A stretch of 64,000 nt of DNA, taken from Arenibacter echinorum (GTDB lineage Bacteria > Bacteroidota > Bacteroidia > Flavobacteriales > Flavobacteriaceae). Below, in pieces: positions 36,312 through 45,109 of this stretch (its first letter is position 1; each line of letters opens with the position of its first letter). Position numbers and translations under genes: made by a program. Under the pieces are notes generated by a model. The model saw only the letters and a program-made list of their open reading frames with translations. It ran no database searches and was not told the DNA's origin. The stretch spans positions 62,001 through 126,000 of the forward strand of contig NZ_QLLN01000003.1 of assembly GCF_003259375.1 (NCBI RefSeq). The letters run 5' to 3'.

Positions 36312-37459
36312 TTTGCTAAACGTATTCCGGTAAATTGCCATTGGGCATTTGGGTGAAAAAAATTGCGATAAGTGGGCCTGCTATGTTTTGGTGAAGTAGC
36401 CATGGAGGCACCACGAAGCACCATTTGATTAATCATAAATTTGCCGTTGTACTCGCCAATAGCACCATCGGCTTTTTTAAAGCCAGGGTAAGGCAAATAT
36501 GCACTATTGGTCCATTCCCAGCGCTGCCCCCAATTAAGTTGGCCTGAAGCTATTTCCCACTCAAATTCTGTGGGCAACCGCATGCCTTTCCATTCAGCAA
36601 AAGCCATGGCTTCATAAAAACTTAGGTGTTTTAAAATGTCGTTTTCGTTTATTTTCTGAAATCCTTTTAAGGTATAATGCATCCATTGGCCATCTACCTC
36701 ATGCCAATACAAAGGCATTGAAACTTGGTTTTGCTTTAACCACGACCAACCTTCATCCAACCACAAATTAAAATCTGTATAGCCGCCAGCTTCAATAAAC
36801 TCAAGGTACTCGCCATTGGTCACCAAGCCTTTTTGAATCTCAAAATCGTGCAAATATACTTTGTGTACTCCCAATTCATTATCAAAACAAAAACCATCTC
36901 CCTGGTAACCAATGGTGTATACACCTTCTGGGATTTTCACGCTACCTGTTTCTATATTCCTTTCTTGGTCCAGTAAACTAGTGTCGGAATCATAGGCAGG
37001 AAATAGTGGGTTTTGTCCAAACATGTATTTGATATCGCTCAGCAATAACTCTTGATGTTGTTGCTCGTGATGCAGGCCTAAAGTGACCAATTGAACGATG
37101 TCGGCATCCAACTTTTGATGCAATAATTGCCACATGGCAGTATCCACATATTGTCGGTAAGCAGAAACTTCGTCGGTTGTCGGTCTGGTCAGATTGCCTC
37201 GTTTTGCCCTTAAGACCCTATTTCCCGCATTGTTGTAATAACTGTTGAACAAGTAGGGGAAATCTTTATTGAAAAGCTTATAATCCGGGAGATGGGGAAG
37301 CAGCACAAAGGTTTCAAAAAACCAACTGCTATGTGCCAATTGCCATTTCGCCGGACTGGCGAATTCGGCAACCTGCACCACATAATCCTCGGTTTGGAGT
37401 GGTTTGCAGATCTGCTCCGTATAAGTACGAACTTCTTTGTACTGGTCCAATATATCCAT
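36308..37459 (-). CDS. egtB: Hercynine oxygenase/sulfoxide synthase EgtB
   Basis: 383 residues. DinB-like N-terminal domain with iron ligands H43 (LAHSSWFFETF) and H131-x3-H135-x-E137 (LHHEQQHQELLL), followed by the FGE-sulfatase-type domain (GVYTIGYQGDGFCFDNELGV, then WEWTNSAYLPYPGF). It joins hercynine to cysteine or gamma-Glu-Cys as a sulfoxide; which thiol cannot be told. No EgtA, EgtC or EgtE gene is next to it. Starts in TAATG overlap with the FAD reductase stop and overlaps egtD by 4 bp. Confidence 0.92.
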   Translation of the reverse strand: MDILDQYKEVRTYTEQICKPLQTEDYVVQVAEFASPAKWQLAHSSWFFETFVLLPHLPDYKLFNKDFPYLFNSYYNNAGNRVLRAKRGNLTRPTTDEVSAYRQYVDTAMWQLLHQKLDADIVQLVTLGLHHEQQHQELLLSDIKYMFGQNPLFPAYDSDTSLLDQERNIETGSVKIPEGVYTIGYQGDGFCFDNELGVHKVYLHDFEIQKGLVTNGEYLEFIEAGGYTDFNLWLDEGWSWLKQNQVSMPLYWHEVDGQWMHYTLKGFQKINENDILKHLSFYEAMAFAEWKGMRLPTEFEWEIASGQLNWGQRWEWTNSAYLPYPGFKKADGAIGEYNGKFMINQMVLRGASMATSPKHSRPTYRNFFHPNAQWQFTGIRLAK

Positions 37460-38187
37460 TATTCAAGTCCTTTTTTATCTGGATTCCAGAAGGGTTTGGT
37501 TTTGATTTGTTTGGTTTCCCAATGCAGTTCCTGTCTAAAAAACCGGTTCAAGGCCACACAAAGTCTACTATCGCCTGCTATGTATGCCATTTTTTTACCT
37601 TTGAAAGTAGAGACTTTTTCTCTTACCATGGTAATAATATCTTCGGAAGGGTTTTCTGGCAATTCGTAAAAATCGAATGGGAGGGTACCGTCAACATCAG
37701 GAAATAGGTCCTGTTTGTCTTGGCTGTACAAAATGCTTTCCACCTGTTTGTCTTTGCCTATATTTCTGCGAATCATATAAAGGTGTGATAGCGCAGAGAG
37801 GTCGCCTACCATCATGTAGCTATCTGCAGAATCTTCCGCTAAAAAGTTGCCCTTTTTGGTTTTAAAATAAATCTTTTCGCCCACATTGCATTCTTTTATC
37901 CATTGACTGCCAATACCATTGCTATGGGTAGCAATGGCTACATCTATATACGACTTGTCTTTGTTGATATCCCAAATGCTATAGCTTCTCATTTTGTCCT
38001 TTAGCGACAATTCGTCTTTGCCAATACCGAGTCCCATACGTAGGAAGGAACCGGGTATAAAGTTGATCTTGCCTATGGTTTCGTTTTTTAGACGAATTTT
38101 AAAAGCCGCCTCGGAAAGTTTCACTTTTTCAGTGATTACGGCATCTTTTAATACTACGGATTTTAATATGGACTCAATTAAACTCAT
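37459..38187 (-). CDS. FAD-binding reductase of the siderophore-interacting-protein type
   Basis: 242 residues. FAD domain with MRSYSIWDINKDKSYIDVAI (R-x-Y-S/T flavin motif) and a NAD(P)-binding half (SYMMVGDLSALSHLYMIRRN, AYIAGDSRLCVALNRFF). Related to ViuB-like ferric-chelate reductases and ferredoxin-type reductases. Overlaps egtB by one base, so cotranslated. It could reduce the iron of EgtB or feed electrons to the MsrQ-like membrane protein two genes upstream; this is inference. Confidence 0.75.
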   Translation of the reverse strand: MSLIESILKSVVLKDAVITEKVKLSEAAFKIRLKNETIGKINFIPGSFLRMGLGIGKDELSLKDKMRSYSIWDINKDKSYIDVAIATHSNGIGSQWIKECNVGEKIYFKTKKGNFLAEDSADSYMMVGDLSALSHLYMIRRNIGKDKQVESILYSQDKQDLFPDVDGTLPFDFYELPENPSEDIITMVREKVSTFKGKKMAYIAGDSRLCVALNRFFRQELHWETKQIKTKPFWNPDKKGLE

Positions 38188-38197
38188 GCTTTTCTTT

Positions 38198-39052
38198 TTA
38201 TGAATGCTTTTTATGATAATTCTCTATCATGGCCAAAGGCGATTTATGTGGTCTTCCGACAGCTTTTTCATAATCTGAAACCACCTCGTTGGCACCATTT
38301 CTAATGCCTTCATAAATACCTGCAATGATAGTTCCTAGAAATTCTCCCAAGGCAGCCTGGCGTTCTTTTTTATAGTCTTCAACGGAAACTGTATTATATT
38401 TTAAATTGGTTTTATACACCTGATTGATATATTCCGCCAATTGAGTTTGGGTAATGGCTTCTCCAACAAGATTTAGGGTTTGTCCGTTAAGCCCATCATT
38501 TAAAAGTAGTTGTGCGTAGGCAAAACCCAATTCTTCACGACTGGTATATGTACATTTTCCGTCTGCTGCACAATTAGTAATCCTTCCTTCTTTTACATAG
38601 GTTTCCATATATTCCAAGTCGGGTTCAATATAAATGCCGTTTCTGCCAATAATCCATTGTAAACCAGAGTTGCGCACATCTTCTTCCGTTTGGCGATTGC
38701 TTTGCACCACCGGACTAAATGCCGTATTTTTTTCATCGCCTACAATACTGGTGTACACTATTTTTTGAACTCCATTTAGCTTTGCGGCTTCAATCACGTT
38801 GCGGTGTTGCTGAATTCTCTTTTGAGGTTGGTCCATTCCCGAAACCAATAACAATTTATCAACTCCTTTTAAGGCTGCATCAAAATCTTCATGACTGTTG
38901 TAATCACCTTTTCTTACTTCCACACCTAGGTACTTGGCCTTTTCAGGCGTGCGTGCAATGCCTATTATGTTTTCTTTACCAATTTCCTGAATCAATGCTT
39001 TTGCTATTGAAGCCCCTAATTGTCCGCTAACGGATGTTACTGCAATTTTCAT
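38198..39052 (-). CDS. NAD(P)H-binding quinone reductase, QorB/NmrA-like
   Basis: 284 residues of the NmrA-like atypical SDR type: MKIAVTSVSGQLGASIAKAL nucleotide loop, GVDKLLLVSGMDQPQKRIQQ, VQKIVYTSIVGDEKN and NLVGEAITQTQLAEYINQ. Closest in pattern to the QorB quinone oxidoreductases. 10 bp upstream of the FAD reductase, 3 bp downstream of the MsrQ-like gene. Confidence 0.8.
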   Translation of the reverse strand: MKIAVTSVSGQLGASIAKALIQEIGKENIIGIARTPEKAKYLGVEVRKGDYNSHEDFDAALKGVDKLLLVSGMDQPQKRIQQHRNVIEAAKLNGVQKIVYTSIVGDEKNTAFSPVVQSNRQTEEDVRNSGLQWIIGRNGIYIEPDLEYMETYVKEGRITNCAADGKCTYTSREELGFAYAQLLLNDGLNGQTLNLVGEAITQTQLAEYINQVYKTNLKYNTVSVEDYKKERQAALGEFLGTIIAGIYEGIRNGANEVVSDYEKAVGRPHKSPLAMIENYHKKHS

Positions 39053-39055
39053 GAG

Positions 39056-39679
39056 TTATATTTTTTTAGTTTGTAATCGATATGCCATAATGCTTTCTTT
39101 AATAGGGGTTATTCTTATAATAAAACCCAAGCCAACAATTACCGCATAGATCAGCCAGGTTTTATCTAAAAGAGCTACATGAAGTAAACTCAGAATTATG
39201 GCAACATACGCCAAACTTTGCAATTTTTTCCACTTCGCCTTTAATCGTTTCATGGATTTTCTATTGGATGTAAACAACAAGGGAAGAAGTATAAGTACCG
39301 CTATAAAGCCAGCAATGTAGTTGGTTTGGGTAAATGTTTCCAATAGACCTTCGCCCCAAATAAAAATGATGAAGTGCAGGATGCTCCATACCGCTGTAGC
39401 TATACCCATGGCTTGGCGTACAAAAAGGTTATTGACCCCAAATAGTATAAAGAAGGGGGTACAAGTAAGAACAGCTGTCATCCAACGTATTGCAAATTCA
39501 CCGGAAATATGATACAACATTTCCAAAGTGGATCTTCCTTCACTTCCAGCACCTTCAATCAAGTTAATGGACAACCCATTGGAAAAATCGATATTAAACA
39601 TACCAAAAATGATAAATAGGGGCAAGATGGCCAAAACGGCTACAATCATCCACCCGTAGTTTCGTTTTATAAAGTTCAT
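39056..39679 (-). CDS. MsrQ/YedZ-like heme membrane protein
   Basis: 207 residues with about six helices. The ferric-reductase-like pattern is visible: YHISGEFAIRWMTAVLTCTP, LFVRQAMGIATAVWSILHFI and MKRLKAKWKKLQSLAYVAII before LLHVALL, with His residues placed as heme ligands. MsrQ passes quinone electrons to the periplasmic methionine-sulfoxide reductase MsrP, but no msrP is in the window, so another acceptor is likely. 1 bp gap to the zinc-ribbon gene. Confidence 0.75.
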   Translation of the reverse strand: MNFIKRNYGWMIVAVLAILPLFIIFGMFNIDFSNGLSINLIEGAGSEGRSTLEMLYHISGEFAIRWMTAVLTCTPFFILFGVNNLFVRQAMGIATAVWSILHFIIFIWGEGLLETFTQTNYIAGFIAVLILLPLLFTSNRKSMKRLKAKWKKLQSLAYVAIILSLLHVALLDKTWLIYAVIVGLGFIIRITPIKESIMAYRLQTKKI

Positions 39680-39680
39680 T

Positions 39681-39878
39681 CTATTTATTTGTCGTTATAA
39701 CTTCCAATTCCTTTTCTAAGGATTCGGCTTTTTCCTTAAATTTTTCCACTGCCTTTTTAAGCTGAGCTACTTTTTTAAAGACTTCGGCATCTTGAATGGC
39801 TTCAAAAGTAAGCTGGCCATCTATTTCTTTTATTTTGGATTTGCCCCCACAGCTTGGGCAATTGGCTACTTGACTCAT
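39681..39878 (-). CDS. Small zinc-ribbon and coiled-coil protein
   Basis: 65 residues. CPSCGG at residues 8-13 is half a zinc ribbon, so metal binding would need a dimer. The rest is a Lys/Glu-rich helix (FKKVAQLKKAVEKFKEKAES) likely to form a coiled coil. Function unknown. It starts the tight six-gene block ending in egtD; spacing to the next gene is 1 bp, and the alkylsulfatase-like gene is 94 bp upstream. Confidence 0.65.
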   Translation of the reverse strand: MSQVANCPSCGGKSKIKEIDGQLTFEAIQDAEVFKKVAQLKKAVEKFKEKAESLEKELEVITTNK

Positions 39879-39972
39879 AGTTGTTTTTTTACAAAATTGC
39901 CATTGGTTTGGCTATTTAAAAAGGTGTATGTATTAAGGATAATGGTGATTCTGAGACCGCCTATAAAAACTG

Positions 39973-41412
39973 TTACAAGGCGCTTTCTTCCAAACTCTTC
40001 TCCAATTCATAAGAATAGGATAGGTAATAGTTTCTTGCGGGAGCATTGATTTGCTGTGCCGCCAAAGCTCTTAAAAGCGCTATCTTAACTTTTGTGACTT
40101 TAACTTTTTCATAGTCTGTTTTTAGTAGATAGTCGGCCAATTCTAATCCCCACTGGTAATCACTTTTTTCTAATGCTTGGCTCAGTTTATGAAACATTTT
40201 TTCCTCTCCACCTGCCAATTCAACCATATGTTTGGCCTCTTGTGATGAAGAAAGGGGATAAAGGTTGGTAGGGTTACCATCAAACCAGCCTACATAGTGC
40301 AAAAATATAGAACGAACGCCCCATGGCACAGACCCGTAAAACTCCTGTAAGTTGGGTTGATTTATTAACGAATCTGCCAACCTTACGCTGTCAACGGTTT
40401 GTTGTAGCGTATACCCCTTGTTCATGGCATCTATGGTTTGTTGGTATACACTTAAAATAGCTGTTGAGTAGTTTTTTAAATTGCTATGGACAAGAGTTTT
40501 TCCTGAAACAGGACGGGTATGCCCCGGCACAAGGTATTCCACAGGGTAGGTACTCATTTTTTGAATGGATTCGCCCCATGATTTTACATCCCTATATTGC
40601 GAACCCCGAATAGCATAAAGGTTTGGAAATGATTTGTAGTAATTATCTCCGGTAAATAATGTTTTCAAATCGGGAATCCAAACAAAGAGCTCGTCATTTG
40701 TTTCCCCATCAGCGGCATGCAATTCAATATCTATGCCGGCCAAGTTAAGGGTTATAGAGTCTTGAAATGTAAGGTTAGGTGCAATATACCCTTTTCCGGC
40801 CCTATCAGTTGGAGTAATACCTGGGGCCACACCTCTGTTAATGATATCTTTAACAGGTAAATCGCGCCCAAATTGACGTATGTTTCTCTGTTTTAATATA
40901 GGCTCTACCGGTGAATGCTCCTCTAACTCATCCTTAAATCCCTCCCGCGCAATGATCTTTACGTCTTTGTTATTGCCTATAAAAGCTGATGTGCCCCCAG
41001 TATGATCCAGATGGCCATGTGTATAAATTAAAGCTTCCACAGGTTTATCGGTTATATTCCGGAATTCTTCCGCTACCTTTTCCGCTGCACCCAAGGCACG
41101 TAGCGCATCAATGATCACTACCCCTTGTTCTCCAATAACCATAGAGGCATTGGAACCATCATAGCCTACGGCCACATATACCTTTTCGTTCAATTTGATG
41201 ATTTCTGGAATAAATTCGGCATTCTGACTTTTTAATTTGGTGATATTCGGATGTTCTTGATCCTGCACTTGGGATGTATTTTGTTTGGGTGAATTTTGAC
41301 ATGCCTGCATCAAAATAATTCCTAAAATAAGCAAAGAACCTTTTATAATTGCTTGGTTCCTGACTGTTTTAAAGGAGTATGTAACCGCTATTTGACTTTT
41401 CAATTTGTTCAT
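39973..41412 (-). CDS. Alkylsulfatase-like metallo-beta-lactamase-fold lipoprotein
   Basis: 479 residues with lipobox LMQAC (C38) after a long basic leader. MBL domain about 60-310 with metal site THGHLDHTGG (H132, H134, D136, H137) and LVPGHTRPVSG; then the alkylsulfatase dimerisation domain (about 320-479: NLQEFYGSVPWGVRSIFLHY, KHMVELAGGEEKMFHKLSQA). The C-terminal SCP2-like domain of SdsA-type enzymes (~650 residues) is absent. Predicted to cleave sulfate esters at the envelope. Downstream of the AraC gene, upstream of the ergothioneine block. Confidence 0.85.
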   Translation of the reverse strand: MNKLKSQIAVTYSFKTVRNQAIIKGSLLILGIILMQACQNSPKQNTSQVQDQEHPNITKLKSQNAEFIPEIIKLNEKVYVAVGYDGSNASMVIGEQGVVIIDALRALGAAEKVAEEFRNITDKPVEALIYTHGHLDHTGGTSAFIGNNKDVKIIAREGFKDELEEHSPVEPILKQRNIRQFGRDLPVKDIINRGVAPGITPTDRAGKGYIAPNLTFQDSITLNLAGIDIELHAADGETNDELFVWIPDLKTLFTGDNYYKSFPNLYAIRGSQYRDVKSWGESIQKMSTYPVEYLVPGHTRPVSGKTLVHSNLKNYSTAILSVYQQTIDAMNKGYTLQQTVDSVRLADSLINQPNLQEFYGSVPWGVRSIFLHYVGWFDGNPTNLYPLSSSQEAKHMVELAGGEEKMFHKLSQALEKSDYQWGLELADYLLKTDYEKVKVTKVKIALLRALAAQQINAPARNYYLSYSYELEKSLEESAL

Positions 41413-41500
41413 ATTAATAGATTTAATTTGAAGACTTGTTCAATTCCTTACAAAATTCGCAATAATAGAAACCTTGGGAAAGGTGAATGTTTTGATAAAA

Positions 41501-41670
41501 ATGGTAAATGTGAAACCAGGATTTTAGCGGTTCCATAAATGGAATAGGGGCAGGGTTGTTTTTTTTTTGGAATAGTGTAAATTATTGTCGACAAAAATTA
41601 ATCTTACTAAATCAAATTAACAACGCGGAAAATCTTAGGGTAAGAATGGTAAATACGGAACCACATTTTT
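41501..41670. repeat. Direct repeat pair upstream of the alkylsulfatase-like gene
   Basis: A 25-base unit, ATGGTAAATNNGNAACCANNNTTTT, occurs at 41501-41525 and 41646-41670, about 145 bp apart, with roughly 80% identity by eye. The second copy covers the stop codon of the AraC gene. Direct repeats are usual AraC-family sites, but binding is unproven. Confidence 0.4.
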
Positions 41671-42532
41671 ATATTTCCGCTTTAAATTGTTTGGGCGTAG
41701 TGCCAGTATGTTTTTTAAAGAATTTGGTAAAATTGGTCACTTCATCAAAACCCATGGCATATCCTATTTCCTTTAAACTCGAACTTGTACTGGCTATGGC
41801 CCTTTTTGTTTCGAGCGTTACAAAATCATCAATAAAATGTTTGGCCGTGTTCAAGGTAAATTCCTTTACGATCTGGTTCAAATGTTTGGTAGAAACCTGT
41901 AGCATTTTTGCATAGTCCTTTACATTCCGGGTTAGGGTATATTGTTTTTCCACCAAATTCTTAAAATCAAGAAACATAGAATAATGCTGATGGTTCTGCT
42001 TTGGCAGTTGGGTAGAATCTGTAAGTCTTTCCAATCTTAGCAAATATAGCTCTAGTATGGCGCCTACAATGTTCCTTTGTGCGTAGGTGTTTTCTGCCTC
42101 CAATTCAACCAGCGTCTCCTTTATGAATGCTTCATTTAAATTACTTCCTTCCACTAGTGGTTTGGATAAATGATAATTGTAGAGATGGGAAATAAATTCA
42201 ATAGACGATTTAGAAAAATAATTCAGAACAAATTCTTCGGTAAACAAAATAAGGAATCCATCATAATTAGGGTTTTCCTGAAAAGCATGTACTTGACCTT
42301 TGGCTATTTTTAAAACCGTACCCTTTTTTAATGGATATTCCTTCAGGTCAATTTGATGACTTCCAACGCCGTTGGTTACAATCAACAAGGCAAAAAAACT
42401 GACCCTATGTGGCAAGTGGGGATTATGTTCCAAACCTGCCTTAATTTTTTCAAACAACTTGGATAGATCAAGGAACTCGAATTCTTTTTCGTTTTCTTCG
42501 CTCTCGAATGATACGTTCGGGATTGTTTTCAC
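41669..42532 (-). CDS. AraC-family transcriptional regulator, GTG start
   Basis: 287 residues. N-terminal cupin-like sensing domain (about 1-160: GVGSHQIDLKEYPLKKGTVL) and C-terminal double helix-turn-helix (NVKDYAKMLQVSTKHLNQIV; GYAMGFDEVTNFTKFFKKHT ending PKQFKAEI). No upstream ATG before a stop, so GTG at 42532. Same strand and 257 bp upstream of the alkylsulfatase-like gene, which it probably controls, perhaps with the ergothioneine block. Confidence 0.88.
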   Translation of the reverse strand: MKTIPNVSFESEENEKEFEFLDLSKLFEKIKAGLEHNPHLPHRVSFFALLIVTNGVGSHQIDLKEYPLKKGTVLKIAKGQVHAFQENPNYDGFLILFTEEFVLNYFSKSSIEFISHLYNYHLSKPLVEGSNLNEAFIKETLVELEAENTYAQRNIVGAILELYLLRLERLTDSTQLPKQNHQHYSMFLDFKNLVEKQYTLTRNVKDYAKMLQVSTKHLNQIVKEFTLNTAKHFIDDFVTLETKRAIASTSSSLKEIGYAMGFDEVTNFTKFFKKHTGTTPKQFKAEI

Positions 42533-42680
42533 AGGGTTTAGTAAATGATGGATTTGTGTTTAATGATTCCCAATATAGGAAATATTCATAATTGCTCACT
42601 TACAGCCTTGAACTCTCTTGCCATATCCAGGGGTAGGTAATGCTTTGGTAGACGATATTGGTGCAAATCGCAATTGTTTT

Positions 42681-43499
42681 TTAGCCAAATGGTGTTCCTA
42701 TGACGTGAAAGACTAGATCAAAGGTAATATGTGACATAATAGCGATAAGTAATCCCCGTTTCCAAAATATCCACCCGAATGTTGACCCCGTTATTAAGTT
42801 TCCTATCATTGTTGTACCAATGGTAAAAGGCCTTGGCTCCACAAAATTCTTTGACAATGGTAGATGAACAAGGCCAAATACTATTGCTGAAATTATAATG
42901 CCTGTCCAGATCATTTTATTCGACGGATTTTCTGCCTTTTTCAAAAATTGAATGACCGTAATTATTAAAGACATCAAACCTAACCTAAATATTATTTCTT
43001 CGCTAATTCCGGCCGAGAAGGACACAAGGGCATAAAAGGGCTTGGATGGGCGTGTTAGTTTATGCGAAACTGGATAAAACTCTTTTTGCACTTCAAATAA
43101 TACCAATAGGAGTAAGGCTACTATTGTTGCTAATAGAATACTTGAAAGTAAGGCTTTCCAATGTAATGTTTTGTGTGTAGGTTCCTTGGAAAAATAACTG
43201 GCCAGAAGAGGAGCTCCCAGATTGGCTCTTGAAGAAACCCATAAACCAATAAAAATCAATATTGTACCCAAAATAAGACTGCTAATGCCAATGGTCAACA
43301 GCTCATCATAAATTGATCCCTTCAGATTAAGGTTTGCCAAACCGGCCTCCAATTTCAATCTTTTGACTTCCCTACTAAAAGGTATGTTTATCAAGGAACC
43401 AAGTATGAAGAGAATTAGTAAGGTTATTGCAATTTGCCACCGATACCTTTTCTTCCCTTCCTTGCCCTGGACGATTGATAATGTAAAAAAATCTCTCAA
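42681..43499 (-). CDS. CPBP intramembrane metalloprotease (abi family), TTG start
   Basis: 272 residues with seven or so helices. Family motifs: SAGISEEIIFRLGLMSLI (EExxxR) around residue 165, AIVFGLVHLPLSKN (His) and GNLITGSTFGWIFW, then AIMSHITFDLV (His). Frame upstream ends in a stop without ATG, so TTG at 43499 is likely. CPBP proteases act in processing or immunity to toxins; target unknown. Confidence 0.85.
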   Translation of the reverse strand: MRDFFTLSIVQGKEGKKRYRWQIAITLLILFILGSLINIPFSREVKRLKLEAGLANLNLKGSIYDELLTIGISSLILGTILIFIGLWVSSRANLGAPLLASYFSKEPTHKTLHWKALLSSILLATIVALLLLVLFEVQKEFYPVSHKLTRPSKPFYALVSFSAGISEEIIFRLGLMSLIITVIQFLKKAENPSNKMIWTGIIISAIVFGLVHLPLSKNFVEPRPFTIGTTMIGNLITGSTFGWIFWKRGLLIAIMSHITFDLVFHVIGTPFG

Positions 43500-43567
43500 T
43501 TTACTTTGGTTGCCCTAATACAGGTTTATGTTAAATGTGAGCGTTTTGTAAATATACATGCAGCACT

Positions 43568-44425
43568 TTAATTTTTCAATATTATTTTTTCGATGGCATA
43601 ATTATCCATCCTGCTTTGCACATGTTTGGAGTTTTCCAACATTACTACTTTTTTTAACGAAGGGAAAATCTTATTTGCTCGGTTTATCATTTTTGTTCCA
43701 GGAAACATAATATCCTTTTTAGCGGCAAACAGGGTGATCGGAGTACTTATTTGTGAGGCCTCTTCTTTAGTTATAACAGGAACAGGAGTAAAATCCATTT
43801 TAAAATGTAGAAATACTTTTGCTAAATATTTAAGAGCAAAATTATCTGGCTCAGTAAAAAGGGTTGTTAAAAATTTTTCAAGGTATTTGACCTTTTGGGT
43901 TTTTATATAAAGCTTCATAGGAATAAACACCCTGAATAATAAAATTAGTGGATTTCCATTGACTATAAAAGCAGGGGCCGACAAAAATACTTCTTTGATA
44001 TTTTTTTCATTCTGAATCAATGTTTTAAGTATGATCAGTCCCCCAAAGGAAAAACCGGCCATGGTAACATTATTAAGCTTTAGCTGATTTATAATATCAT
44101 TGATCCATACGCCATAGCTATTGTCTTTCATACTCAATCTAGTTTCTGCGCTTTTATTTGGTTGGGCAAGAACATCTATGGCAAATACTTGAAAATCCTC
44201 ATGAAGGTTAGGATAGGTTTCCAATGCAATGGGAGCACAGCCATTGGAACCGTGTATCAACAAAATAGGGGGTTTTGTTGAATCTCCTGTGACGATAATA
44301 TTGGTTTTTCCAAATTGAGTATCAATGATTTTGTAATTATAATCTATGTCTAAATCCTTTATTTTTTGCTCATAAAGATTTATAATCTCTTTTTGACCTA
44401 TTTCGGATTTGTATAATGATTTCAT
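43568..44425 (-). CDS. Alpha/beta hydrolase
   Basis: 285 residues without signal peptide. ILLIHGSNGCAPIALET (oxyanion), nucleophile Ser in VTMAGFSFGGLIILK, acid in FAAKKDIMFPGT and His in NSKHVQSRMD. Substrate unknown. Divergent from the TetR gene, with two copies of an imperfect palindrome between them. Confidence 0.85.
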   Translation of the reverse strand: MKSLYKSEIGQKEIINLYEQKIKDLDIDYNYKIIDTQFGKTNIIVTGDSTKPPILLIHGSNGCAPIALETYPNLHEDFQVFAIDVLAQPNKSAETRLSMKDNSYGVWINDIINQLKLNNVTMAGFSFGGLIILKTLIQNEKNIKEVFLSAPAFIVNGNPLILLFRVFIPMKLYIKTQKVKYLEKFLTTLFTEPDNFALKYLAKVFLHFKMDFTPVPVITKEEASQISTPITLFAAKKDIMFPGTKMINRANKIFPSLKKVVMLENSKHVQSRMDNYAIEKIILKN

Positions 44426-44432
44426 TTTGTAA

Positions 44433-44481
44433 TTTTAGGACAAATTTACTAATAATATATTTTTAGGACAAGTTTACTAAT
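44433..44481. promoter_or_regulatory. Tandem operator and promoter between the hydrolase and TetR genes
   Basis: TTTTAGGACAARTTTACTAAT occurs at 44433-44453 and 44461-44481, a 28-bp period. Each core TTAG-N10-CTAA is an imperfect palindrome. On the minus strand, TAAATTTG (44448-44441) fits the -7 motif and TTG (44471-44469) lies 20 bp upstream as -33, giving a hydrolase promoter with about a 10-nt leader. The second copy covers the TetR start codon. Repression of both genes by TetR is the simplest reading. Confidence 0.65.
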
Positions 44482-45109
44482 GAGTAAAAAAAAGAAATTG
44501 ATTTTGGAAGCCGCCAGGACTTTATTTAACGAAAACGGCTATCATGATGTCACTATAAGAATGATTGCTTTAAAAATGAATATGAGTTCAGGAAATTTAA
44601 ATTATCATTATAAAAAGCGGGAGGATATTTTTGAAGCATTATATTTTGAAATGGTTTCAGAATTTGATCAAAGGATCCATGTGTTACCGAATATGGAAGT
44701 GTCTATAGAAAAGCTTAGAAATGATGTTGAGAGCAGTATGAAGAGAATGTTGGATTATACCTTTTTTTGGACCGATTTATACAACCTTCTGTCCATAAGC
44801 GATAGGGTGAGGGAACATTTCCAAGAAGTTTACAAAAAAAGGATAAGTGGGTGTTTTTTGTTATTCCAAAAATTGAAACAAAAAAACTTGATGAGGGACG
44901 CCTCATTTGAAAAGGAATATAACTTTCTAGCAGAAAGAATGATTAATTATGGTAATACTTGGCTGTACTCCAGTCGACTTTACTCAAATAAGTTGGATAC
45001 CCATAATATAGAATATTACGTGAATGCCTACTTAAGTATATTATTTCCATATCTTACTTCTAAAGGAAAAAGGGAATTTCAACATTTATTGCCAGAGCTT
45101 TTTGGGTGA
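44480..45109 (+). CDS. TetR-family transcriptional regulator
   Basis: 209 residues. N-terminal HTH (ILEAARTLFNENGYHDVTIR, then ALKMNMSSGNLNYHYKKRED) and an all-helical ligand domain. Divergent from the alpha/beta hydrolase; the start codon lies inside the second operator repeat, so the mRNA would be leaderless or nearly so if repression and initiation share the site. C-terminus overlaps the convergent gene at 45079 by 31 bp. Confidence 0.9.
   Translation: MSKKKKLILEAARTLFNENGYHDVTIRMIALKMNMSSGNLNYHYKKREDIFEALYFEMVSEFDQRIHVLPNMEVSIEKLRNDVESSMKRMLDYTFFWTDLYNLLSISDRVREHFQEVYKKRISGCFLLFQKLKQKNLMRDASFEKEYNFLAERMINYGNTWLYSSRLYSNKLDTHNIEYYVNAYLSILFPYLTSKGKREFQHLLPELFG

Noticed and set aside
37292..37707. 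Two 125-codon plus-strand frames opposite egtB and the FAD reductase
   Set aside because: Shadow frames of two well-supported minus-strand genes.
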